Below are positions 1 to 6,481 of a DNA stretch of 11,462 nucleotides, piece by piece. The DNA is from Chlamydiota bacterium (GTDB taxonomy: Bacteria > Auribacterota > UBA3054 > B51-G9): contig QMOL01000058.1 of the NCBI GenBank assembly GCA_003648225.1, positions 1-11,462 of the forward strand. Direction: 5' to 3'. Within the stretch, counting starts at the first letter, position 1, and each line of letters opens with the position of its first letter. The notes below the pieces were generated by a model. It saw only the letters and a program-made list of their open reading frames with translations. It searched no databases and was not told the origin of the DNA. The position numbers were made by a program, and so were the translations under genes.

Positions 1-645
1 AGCTGTAGTAACTTTATCCAGTCCGCCAAAACTTTCCGCGTGTACAAGCGCGGTAAGATGAACTTCTTCATCCCGTATGTTATCAATTTCCGAATTTTTA
101 AATATATGATTGTGCGATATGAAGTTTTGACCGCCTACGATAAGTTGAGGTGCTGAGGAGTTGCCGGTTTTATCTAACCACCAGCTCAATCCGGAAATGT
201 GTCCGTTTAGAGGACCGCCTAAAGTATCAATAACTTCATGCTGGTCTTCCGCGCCGATATTAAAACTAAATCCGGCCCAGGAGCCATTAATATTTATTTT
301 AGCGTCAACTTCTACGGTAAAATCTTTTTCCATATCATTGAAGTTATAATTTGGGGAAATATAACACGCATTATGACCTCTGATTTGAAATCCTTCATTA
401 AATTCCGCTTTGCTGTCTATAACATAAACTGTAGATGTAGAGTCCCCATCACCGGCATATTCCATTGTAGCAAGAGTGCCGATCTGTCTTCCGATATTAT
501 CGATTCCGTCATTAATATTTCCATCTGCCGGACAATTGTCAAAGGTATCTTCAAATTGAAGTTCAGCTGAGCAGAAAGTGGTAAGGAAAGCCATTATCAG
601 AGCAGGAACCAGTAAATTTTTAGGTTTTAAGAATAATGTTTTCAT
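1..645 (-). CDS. Secreted lectin-like protein A, PEC-CTERM family (C-terminus beyond the left edge)
   Basis: 215 residues are visible; the gene runs off the left edge without a stop. The start is set by a GGAG ribosome site at 651-654, six bases upstream. Residues 1-28 form a Sec signal peptide (MKTLFLKPK, then a hydrophobic stretch ending in CSA). Residues 29-215 align along their length with the N-terminal module of genes C and D in this window. Shared landmarks are F-x-D-T-F near residue 31, SPNYNF near 97, GSWAGF near 121, GAEDQH near 131, SWWL near 154 and SFGGLDKVTTA at 205-215. In C the next residues are LFVNGEPIT. The module looks like a concanavalin/LamG-type beta-sandwich, but that fold assignment is inferred from pattern. 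By analogy the missing part should hold a second beta-rich module and a PEC-type anchor tail. The role is probably surface glycan binding; no catalytic motif is visible. Confidence 0.85.
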   Translation of the reverse strand, partial: MKTLFLKPKNLLVPALIMAFLTTFCSAELQFEDTFDNCPADGNINDGIDNIGRQIGTLATMEYAGDGDSTSTVYVIDSKAEFNEGFQIRGHNACYISPNYNFNDMEKDFTVEVDAKININGSWAGFSFNIGAEDQHEVIDTLGGPLNGHISGLSWWLDKTGNSSAPQLIVGGQNFISHNHIFKNSEIDNIRDEEVHLTALVHAESFGGLDKVTTA

Positions 646-719
646 AAAATCTCCATTTAGTAGGATTACAAGTTTTAATTTATTACAGTTAATTTTATTT
701 AAAATTTAAAATATTTTAT

Positions 720-728
720 ATTATAACA
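720..728 (-). promoter_or_regulatory. Possible extended -10 promoter for gene A
   Basis: On the minus strand this reads TGTTATAAT, a perfect extended -10 (TG-n-TATAAT). It would start transcription about 67 bases upstream of the start codon at 645. No good -35 box lies at the usual spacing, which is tolerable for extended -10 promoters. It sits in the longest intergenic gap of the window (646-825). The gap is very AT-rich, so a chance match is quite possible. Confidence 0.35.
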
Positions 729-797
729 ATTAAAAGCATTTAATGATATAACAATCTGCTTACTTTTTAACACAATCAGCTAATTCCAAGTCGTTTA

Positions 798-813
798 ACT
801 TTAAAATTAAAGT
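798..813. repeat. AT-rich inverted repeat after the esterase at 826-2844
   Basis: ACTTTAA and TTAAAGT form a 7-base-pair stem with a two-base loop, starting 13 bases past the esterase stop codon. It could be a weak transcription end signal, but the stem is all A/T except one pair and no clear run of T follows on the minus strand. I therefore do not call it a terminator. The rest of the gap 646-825 holds only the possible promoter and ribosome site of gene A. Confidence 0.25.
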
Positions 814-825
814 GTTAATCGGTAA

Positions 826-2844
826 TTATTTTTTCGCTTCAATATCCCAATCATCCGTTCTAAAGGATGAAGCCGGTAAACCGGCATCATTGCACAAATT
901 CGGTTCAGCAACATTACTCCAAGCATAACGAACGGCAATTGGGTTTTCAACTTTATCACTTGAAACTAAGATTTTGTCATTTATAATTTCAGCGATTGCG
1001 GGGAAAAAGTTTCTATCTTCGCCCGCGATTTCAAAATGTGACAGTGAATTACCGTCCCGTGTTTTTAATCCTTTTGCGTAATCAAAAGTTATAATAATTT
1101 TATTTTTGTCAATTTTAAAGCTTTTGTACAATGGGCCTGAATAAACAATGTTAGTAAAACCATAAGTTTTGTTAAAAGCCCATAGAGCGAGGCGATGGCC
1201 GACGTCCTTTTTATTTTTCGGGTGGATATTTTTTATATTGCCGATATCCATTGTAACAGCCATTCCCGTATTAGTTAACGCCAGGGATTTGAGTTGAGCT
1301 TCCCGCAAGAAAGCGGTATTAAAAATATGATTATATTTATAGGGAGCTATTTGCACAAAATAAAACGGGAATATCCCTTGATCCCATTCGTTCCGCCAGC
1401 TTTCCACCATTGTAAAAAACAAATCTTTATAATATTCGGGATTATGTCTGTTTGACTCTCCCTGATACCAAATCGCGCCACGAATGGCAAAAGGGATCAG
1501 CGGATGTATCAGTGAATTATATTGCACCGACAGATTTTTTCGACCGATTGAAAAAGCAGGTGGCCATTCGGGGAATTTATTTCCGACATAACCTCTTTTG
1601 TAAAGCCATTCACCGGAAATATCTATTGAATTAGAAATCGCTCCTTTCGCATAAACACTCATATGATTGCACGGCCCGCGAAGTCCGCCATTTCCGTCGC
1701 CGCTAAAGTTACAAATTACTATTGTATTTTCACCTGTTTCAAATTCTGTCCACGGAATATTAATAAACCGCTCGGACCAGCTTCTGTTAATTTCCAATGT
1801 AGCATTAACTTGTTTTCCATTAAGCCACACGAGATTGTAACCTCGAATCATGCCGAGACTAATAATAATATCTTTATTGCTCCATTTTTTTGGAATATTT
1901 ATTTTTTTGCGATACCAGACACTACCGGGCAGTTTTTTCAAATCCGAAGTATTCCAATTACATGGTGGATTTACTTTTTTCCAACTTAAGATATCAGCAT
2001 TTGGTTTCCACCAATTCCCATCAAATCCGGGGTCGATTTTTTTTAATTTTTCATACCATTCTTTTTTTTCTTTTTTTCTGTAATAATTAAATTTCTGAAT
2101 ATTTTTATATTTAGCATATTTCTCAATTCCTTTATGATATACAGGCCATTTCTCCAAATCTTCAGAATTCATCCATGCCTCAATTTCAGTACCGCCATAA
2201 TCCGCTTCGATTAACCCGATAGGAACATTTAATTTCTTATACAACTCGAGTCCGAAGAGATACCCCACCGCGGAAAAATCTTTTACCGCGTCCTGTGAAT
2301 TTACTTTCCATTTACCGGAGCAATTATCACATTCATAAGGTTTAAAATTATGTCTGCCGGCCTGAAAAAGTCTGATATTAGTATTTGTCGCTTCCGCAAC
2401 GAGTTTTTTCCCTTCATCTGCTTGTATCAACGGAAATTCCATATTTGACTGTCCGGAGCAAAGCCAGACTTCACCGATAAGAATATTAGTAAAAGTAACT
2501 TTGCTTTTACCGCTTTCAATCGTTAATTCCCCCTTTTTAAAGGGGGATTCAGGGGGATTTTCCTGTGAATTTAGTCCCCCTTTCTTAAAGGGTGTAGAGT
2601 GATTTCTATCAGCAGAAACTGGTGACAGATAAACTTTCCAGTTTCCTTCTTTATCCGCGTTAGTGGTTTTTTTCCGACCGTGAAATTTTACAATAACTTT
2701 TGCTTCCGGAACCGATTTACCCCAGACGGGAATTTCAGCATTCTGCTGTAAGACCATATTATCGGAAAAGATAGACGGCAATGTCAGCTGAGCCGAAGCA
2801 TTGAAGGAAAAGGTAAAGATAAATAATATTAATAGAATTTTCAT
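826..2844 (-). CDS. Secreted sialate O-acetylesterase (SASA)-family carbohydrate esterase, copy 1
   Basis: A 672-residue SGNH-fold esterase expected to remove O-acetyl groups from sugars (sialic acid, or xylan and other acetylated glycans) outside the cytoplasm. Residues 1-18 are a signal peptide ending ASA. A short beta-sandwich follows (LPSIFSDNMVLQQ near 22-34, GNWKVYLSP near 68-75). The catalytic blocks are GQSN with nucleophile Ser133, the GYLFGLEL...PIGLIEADYGGT block at 194-219, WYQGESN at 459-465, and D-I-G...I-H-P with Asp533 and His541. Residues about 290-400 look like a jelly-roll domain inserted in the SGNH fold, as in many relatives. The family end motif GLPASSFRTDDW is at 655-666. 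Compared with its paralogue at 6482-8428 it carries a net 22-residue insertion near 82-106, encoded by a palindromic repeat. The start lies 12 bases after gene B's stop, with no visible Shine-Dalgarno site, so translation is probably coupled to B. The true substrate cannot be read from sequence. Confidence 0.93.
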   Translation of the reverse strand: MKILLILFIFTFSFNASAQLTLPSIFSDNMVLQQNAEIPVWGKSVPEAKVIVKFHGRKKTTNADKEGNWKVYLSPVSADRNHSTPFKKGGLNSQENPPESPFKKGELTIESGKSKVTFTNILIGEVWLCSGQSNMEFPLIQADEGKKLVAEATNTNIRLFQAGRHNFKPYECDNCSGKWKVNSQDAVKDFSAVGYLFGLELYKKLNVPIGLIEADYGGTEIEAWMNSEDLEKWPVYHKGIEKYAKYKNIQKFNYYRKKEKKEWYEKLKKIDPGFDGNWWKPNADILSWKKVNPPCNWNTSDLKKLPGSVWYRKKINIPKKWSNKDIIISLGMIRGYNLVWLNGKQVNATLEINRSWSERFINIPWTEFETGENTIVICNFSGDGNGGLRGPCNHMSVYAKGAISNSIDISGEWLYKRGYVGNKFPEWPPAFSIGRKNLSVQYNSLIHPLIPFAIRGAIWYQGESNRHNPEYYKDLFFTMVESWRNEWDQGIFPFYFVQIAPYKYNHIFNTAFLREAQLKSLALTNTGMAVTMDIGNIKNIHPKNKKDVGHRLALWAFNKTYGFTNIVYSGPLYKSFKIDKNKIIITFDYAKGLKTRDGNSLSHFEIAGEDRNFFPAIAEIINDKILVSSDKVENPIAVRYAWSNVAEPNLCNDAGLPASSFRTDDWDIEAKK
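2321..2351. repeat. 31-base exact match to 7971-8001 (between the two esterase genes)
   Basis: This stretch is identical over 31 bases to 7971-8001 in the other esterase and lies in the same orientation. It encodes part of the conserved F-K-P-Y-E-C-D-N-C segment (residues about 167-175 in this copy). Overall the two genes are clearly more divergent than this, so the block is either under unusual constraint or a patch of recent gene conversion. Recombination between the copies would delete about 5.65 kb. Confidence 0.8.
2529..2592. repeat. GC-rich palindromic repeat inserted in frame in the esterase gene
   Basis: The perfect palindrome CCCCCTTTTTAAAGGGGG (2529-2546) is followed by a further GGGGG run (2552-2556) and then a second, imperfect arm, CCCCCTTTCTTAAAGGG (2576-2592). 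The GGGGGATT unit is repeated directly, and the whole is a nest of inverted repeats. It interrupts a region that aligns cleanly with the paralogous esterase on both sides, adding a net 66 bases with no frameshift. The encoded peptide contains the near-repeat TPFKKGG and SPFKKGE. From memory, similar 'PPESPFKKGG'-type peptides and CCCCCTTTTTAAAGGGGG elements are scattered through many unrelated bacterial genomes; this was not checked here. Confidence 0.8.
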
Positions 2845-2856
2845 TATAGTAAGTAT

Positions 2857-4185
2857 TTATTGTCTGACAAACAAGCCTGTCATCATCAGAAATCCGATAA
2901 ACAATGAGCATTCCGGGACTGCCATTTCATTGCTAAAAGCATATAGCCGCCATGAATTGCTGGTAGTGGTATCATTCGAATCAAATGTTATTGAGAATTT
3001 ACCTTTAGCTGAAGCTATATATCCTATACTGATAATTTTGCCGCCGTTTGAACCATGAGCGTTAAGTGTTGTTATTCCACCGTCCTCATCGGAAGTGGCG
3101 ACAGCTATATCATTGTCCGGAGCATCAGCATTACAATATAATGTTAATTTGTAAACAAGTCCGGTTGCGAGATCTGAAAGAATCAAAGTTGAGCATGGAG
3201 CTGCAGTAAAATAGTCTTCGGCTAACATTGCACCGTTCCCGCTGATTGTTGTACTTTGAGTACCACTAATCATACTTGGTTCATTTACGTTATTCAATAT
3301 TCTCCAGGTAACATTGGAAGTTAAGCTTGGATTGGATATACCCGCAAACGTAACACCGTTAACAGTAGTGGTATTACCGCCGCAATTAATTGCGTGAGTA
3401 TAAGTTTTAGCAAAGCTAATCAATGATGATGAGTCATCTGACCAATCACTTATATCAAAAGTTGGAGATACTGATTTAATAACAAGATTGTCGGCTGCAA
3501 CGTCAGTTGAAGTTTTACCCGCCCAGCAAACTAATTTCATATTAGCGCTGTCGGGGAAAGGGTTGGCTATTCTTAATATGGTTCCATGATTTCCCTGACC
3601 TGCAGTAATAGGTTCACCATTACAAAAGCAGGCAGTCCAGAAAGCTGAGCCGTCTCTTGCGGAAAAGAGAGTATTAATGTGATTATATTCAGTATCATAA
3701 TAAGCATTCCATTCATAATTTCTGTAGGAACCTCTATTCCATTGATTAGCGCCGTCGATTTGGAAAACCGGCCTGTCAGGAGTATTTTGATACCACCAAT
3801 TATAAGCATGATCACTACCTTTTAATTCCATGCCAAATAGGTTATATGTCCCATCAAAATCGACAACATAAGCATCGCAGCTGACATTAAGATTATTCTC
3901 AATATCATTAAGTGTGTGATCCGGATGGAAACCGGAGCCTCTGGTTATACGAACTCTATTACTGGTAATGATAGCAGTAGGATTATCGATGATTTCGTCC
4001 GCGACGGCCCATTCGCCGGCTTGTCTTTCGGAATAATCTACATTTTCCGAAACATCACCGTCCGGGGAATTGAAATTATCACTGAATTCCAGAATAGAAT
4101 CATTATAGGCTGCAAAGCCATATCCGTTATAAAGAATTAATACAATTGCACAAACGATCAATTTTTCAACAGTTAAAATTTTCAT
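2857..4185 (-). CDS. Secreted lectin-like two-module protein B with PEC-CTERM anchor
   Basis: A 442-residue exported protein, probably a surface glycan-binding factor. I start it at 4185 because a strong CGAGGAG ribosome site (4191-4197) precedes that ATG; an in-frame ATG at 4239 lacks one. Residues 1-26 are a signal peptide (hydrophobic VCAIVLILY). Module 1 (about 30-240) resembles genes A, C and D and keeps the hallmark NGEPIT near 189-194. Module 2 (about 244-420) begins DISDWSDDSSSL and contains YTHAIN, VNGVTF, LTLYCN, FSITFD and SWRLYAFSNE; it looks like a galactose-binding or malectin-like beta-sandwich. The tail is V-P-E-C (423-426), a hydrophobic span and a lone Arg before the final Gln, which matches the layout of an exosortase (PEP-CTERM) sorting signal with Cys in place of the second Pro. 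It is the most diverged of the four paralogues and lies directly upstream of an esterase. Confidence 0.88.
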   Translation of the reverse strand: MKILTVEKLIVCAIVLILYNGYGFAAYNDSILEFSDNFNSPDGDVSENVDYSERQAGEWAVADEIIDNPTAIITSNRVRITRGSGFHPDHTLNDIENNLNVSCDAYVVDFDGTYNLFGMELKGSDHAYNWWYQNTPDRPVFQIDGANQWNRGSYRNYEWNAYYDTEYNHINTLFSARDGSAFWTACFCNGEPITAGQGNHGTILRIANPFPDSANMKLVCWAGKTSTDVAADNLVIKSVSPTFDISDWSDDSSSLISFAKTYTHAINCGGNTTTVNGVTFAGISNPSLTSNVTWRILNNVNEPSMISGTQSTTISGNGAMLAEDYFTAAPCSTLILSDLATGLVYKLTLYCNADAPDNDIAVATSDEDGGITTLNAHGSNGGKIISIGYIASAKGKFSITFDSNDTTTSNSWRLYAFSNEMAVPECSLFIGFLMMTGLFVRQ

Positions 4186-4190
4186 TTTTA

Positions 4191-4197
4191 CTCCTCG
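4191..4197 (-). promoter_or_regulatory. Ribosome binding site that fixes the start of gene B
   Basis: The minus strand reads CGAGGAG, ending five bases before the ATG at 4185. This is the best Shine-Dalgarno match in the window. It argues against the longer reading from 4239, whose extra 18 residues (MTLKSLTVKF and so on) would also place an uncharacteristic stretch ahead of the signal peptide. Confidence 0.8.
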
Positions 4198-4248
4198 ATT
4201 TAAGTTGTTAAATTTTACAGTTAAAGATTTTAGAGTCATTGTTTTACT

Positions 4249-4809
4249 TTATTTAGCACTTTGTGATACAGTATCTTTCGGAAAAGCAGTAATCGCGTTT
4301 GATGCAATCACAATTGAGCTTTTGGTTCCGCGATGGTCAATGATTGCTGTCTTTTTGTCAACGGATTCGATAATATTACCTGTAATTGCCGCGGAACTCA
4401 AGCCGGGTTCAATTACCACACCGGGACCGCGCGACTCGATAAAGTTTGAGCCGAGAACGACTTTTCCGCCATTAAGAACTACTGCGGGGTCAATGTGTGA
4501 TTTCATTGGTCGCAGGAGAGTGCATCCGGTAATTACAGCATTATCGCAGGAGTTAATTTGAATAACACTCGCGCCATTGGATTTCAATTCGCTTCCGGAT
4601 ATTCTAATCCGTGATTTATCTCCCGCGCTTACTATAAGACATTCTTCATGGCACCAGAAGGAGCCGCCATTTACGGTTACGCGATGACGTCCGGCTCCGT
4701 TCACGAGTATACCTATATTGCAGAAATCGGAAGTATTTCCACCAAGAGCTGCCCCGGTGGTTAGGAAGAAAGTAAATACGAACAGAAGTGCGCGTGGAAT
4801 TTTTTTCAT
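4249..4809 (-). CDS. Short secreted right-handed beta-helix protein, probably truncated
   Basis: A 186-residue protein with a signal peptide at 1-23 (RALLFVFTFFLTTGAALGG). The rest is a run of short beta-strand turns typical of right-handed parallel beta-helices: VTVNGGSF (44-51), IRISGSEL (68-75), AVITGCTL (91-98), KVVLGSNFIES (116-126), AAITGNIIES (140-149) and IVIASNAITA (166-175). Relatives of this fold are usually several hundred residues long and act as polysaccharide lyases or glycosidases. Here only about six or seven turns remain, and there is no N-terminal pectate-lyase-like repeat (the GDGVTDDT-type motif) or obvious catalytic site. It reads as a signal peptide joined to the C-terminal end of a larger protein. 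Its base composition looks richer in G+C than that of its neighbours. It starts 19 bases after the isomerase stop, without a clear ribosome site. Function is unknown; it may be a remnant or a binding protein. Confidence 0.75.
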   Translation of the reverse strand: MKKIPRALLFVFTFFLTTGAALGGNTSDFCNIGILVNGAGRHRVTVNGGSFWCHEECLIVSAGDKSRIRISGSELKSNGASVIQINSCDNAVITGCTLLRPMKSHIDPAVVLNGGKVVLGSNFIESRGPGVVIEPGLSSAAITGNIIESVDKKTAIIDHRGTKSSIVIASNAITAFPKDTVSQSAK

Positions 4810-4828
4810 TATATTTGAATTTTTAAAA

Positions 4829-5608
4829 TTATTTAACGCCCATAGTTTTAAGATTATTAAATGATATTGCTATAGATTCAAAAATATCTCTATCGCCAAA
4901 GGGAGCGTCTTGTTCGATTGAATACCAGCGAACATTAGTTTCTTCGCAAGCTTTAATAATGCCTTCCCAATCGAGATTACCTTCACCTATTTCACAAAAA
5001 GCCGGTTTATTATCTACAACGACGAAATCTTTAAAATGGATAACAGGCATTCTCCCGGCAACTTTATAAATCCATTTCACCGGACTGCCGCCGCCACGAG
5101 CGACCCAATGAACATCGATTTCGGCGTAAAGGTTTTCCGGATCAGTTCTATCATAGATTTCATCGAGGAAAGTTTTATCGGTATATTTAGCGAACTCACA
5201 ATTATGGTTATGATAGCCGAATTTTATCCCCTCTTTTTTAAATTTTGCTCCGATTTCATTAAGTTCTTTCGCGAGTTTTATCATCCCTTCAAGTGATAAG
5301 TTATCGTTGCCCGGATGCCCCAGAGCAGTAAAATCACATTCCCACAATTTCAATTTAGCAACTATGGAATCGAAACTATCGCGCAATCTCAACAGATTTT
5401 CGTGTGTAGCGCAGCAATAGAGTTTATGTTTTTCAAGGAGTTCTCTAACTTCGGCCGGAGAAATATCCTGACCTATCCCTGAGACCTGAACGGCCTCATA
5501 GCCGATATTTTTAACTTTTTCCAAGGATGCGTCCAGTTCATCATAAGTTTGACAATATTCGTGCAAATTATAGAGAGTAACAGCGATTTTAGTATCAGGT
5601 ATTTTCAT
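4829..5608 (-). CDS. Sugar phosphate isomerase/epimerase family TIM-barrel protein
   Basis: 259 residues, a normal full length for the xylose isomerase-like (AP endonuclease 2) TIM-barrel family, which isomerises or epimerises sugars, keto-sugars or inositols using a divalent metal. The family metal and substrate residues are in place: YHNHNCEF (His133, His135, Glu138), E-I-D-V-H-W (Asp165, His167), V-I-H-F-K-D (His191, Asp194), EIGEGNLDW (Glu207, Glu209) and S-I-E-Q-D (Glu232). No signal peptide is present, so it should act in the cytoplasm. The start at 5608 has an AGGAAAG ribosome site about five bases upstream. It lies 34 bases downstream of the Gfo/Idh/MocA oxidoreductase. That pairing is common in sugar oxidation and epimerisation pathways and suggests they handle the same substrate, which the sequence does not reveal. 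Confidence 0.9.
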   Translation of the reverse strand: MKIPDTKIAVTLYNLHEYCQTYDELDASLEKVKNIGYEAVQVSGIGQDISPAEVRELLEKHKLYCCATHENLLRLRDSFDSIVAKLKLWECDFTALGHPGNDNLSLEGMIKLAKELNEIGAKFKKEGIKFGYHNHNCEFAKYTDKTFLDEIYDRTDPENLYAEIDVHWVARGGGSPVKWIYKVAGRMPVIHFKDFVVVDNKPAFCEIGEGNLDWEGIIKACEETNVRWYSIEQDAPFGDRDIFESIAISFNNLKTMGVK

Positions 5609-5642
5609 AAATTCTTTCCTTTAAATTTTTTATTGGCACCGG

Positions 5643-6422
5643 TTAAAGATTAACTACAATATTTTCCCGTCTTGATTTTTCCGCGGCAAATACCATTAAA
5701 TGACTTTCTAATGTCTCTTCAGCGCCCGACAGTATGAGAGTTTTATCATTATCGCAATTATAAACACAACGACCATAAGGTCCTACACGAAGCGCTTCCA
5801 TAACACTCGCTTCATTAACTTCCGGAGTAATAACGCTTACGGGCCAACCTGTGGCACCTTTTTTGACACAACCGATATAGAATCTTTTTGCTGAATAAGG
5901 GCATTTCGGTTCAACTGAACAGTTTACACATCTATCCGCTGCGCCTTCAGGTTTTTGCTCCGCGCGAAAGTGTTTTAAAGTGCCAAAAGACTGAATAGAA
6001 GTACATTTACAGTTCATGACATAATGAATCCAATCAAGATCATGACAAACGGCAAATATTACTTCTGCCTTAAGCACTTCTGAAACAATTTGACGACAGC
6101 TTTCCTCATCCGGCGCCATCGGTTTTTCAAGCAAAATATGATATCCTTGTTTTGCAAAAGCGATTGCCGGTTCTTTATGTTGAGAATCCTGAGTTGCGAT
6201 AATAACCGCGTCGGCAAATTTTGGTTTTGAGACTAATTCCCGCCAATCTTCAGCAATATTCGGCGAAGGAATATTGTGATTCCGCGCAAGGCGTTCACGC
6301 CATTTTTCACGCGGTTCCGCCACACCCGCGATTTCAGCTTTTTCAGAATGTTTAAGTACACGGGAAGCGTAAGTATTTCCGCGGTCACCTGCTCCAACAA
6401 CAATAATTTTAATTTTTCTCAT
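5643..6422 (-). CDS. Gfo/Idh/MocA-family oxidoreductase with two apparent internal in-frame deletions
   Basis: A 259-residue NAD(P)-dependent sugar dehydrogenase-like protein. The Rossmann half is complete: glycine-rich VVGAGDRG (8-15), ATQDSQH (76-82) and the family E-K-P (99-101). The C-terminal half keeps recognisable blocks: CHDLDW (125-130), a Cys cluster C165, C168, C174 followed by PYS, GPYGRCVYNCDND (214-226) and the end block SGAEETLESHLMVFAAE (232-248). Members of this subfamily, as I recall them, are about 400 residues or more. Here AVCH runs straight into the DLDW motif, and CDND straight into the C-terminal LSGAEE block. Two stretches seem to be missing: the one that normally follows the AVCH strand, and the central beta-sheet. 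The frame is kept throughout. The protein may be inactive or altered. There is no obvious ribosome site before the start at 6422, which lies 59 bases after the esterase stop. Confidence 0.85.
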   Translation of the reverse strand: MRKIKIIVVGAGDRGNTYASRVLKHSEKAEIAGVAEPREKWRERLARNHNIPSPNIAEDWRELVSKPKFADAVIIATQDSQHKEPAIAFAKQGYHILLEKPMAPDEESCRQIVSEVLKAEVIFAVCHDLDWIHYVMNCKCTSIQSFGTLKHFRAEQKPEGAADRCVNCSVEPKCPYSAKRFYIGCVKKGATGWPVSVITPEVNEASVMEALRVGPYGRCVYNCDNDKTLILSGAEETLESHLMVFAAEKSRRENIVVNL

Positions 6423-6481
6423 TGAATTATCGAGTCATTTATTAATTCATCCTGATAATTTCCATTCGCCCGCTATGATTT

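Noticed and set aside
1663..1989. Plus-strand open frames within the esterase copy 1 region (also 1452-1634 and 1850-2090)
   Set aside because: They are antisense to strongly conserved esterase blocks and overlap each other in different frames. No recognisable domain is present.
4186..4239. Longer start for gene B at 4239
   Set aside because: There is a strong ribosome site just before the ATG at 4185. The 18-residue extension would sit ahead of a normal signal peptide.
4205..4561. Plus-strand open frame of 118 codons across the beta-helix gene
   Set aside because: It is antisense to a coherent beta-helix repeat protein with a signal peptide. The translated product shows no domain pattern.
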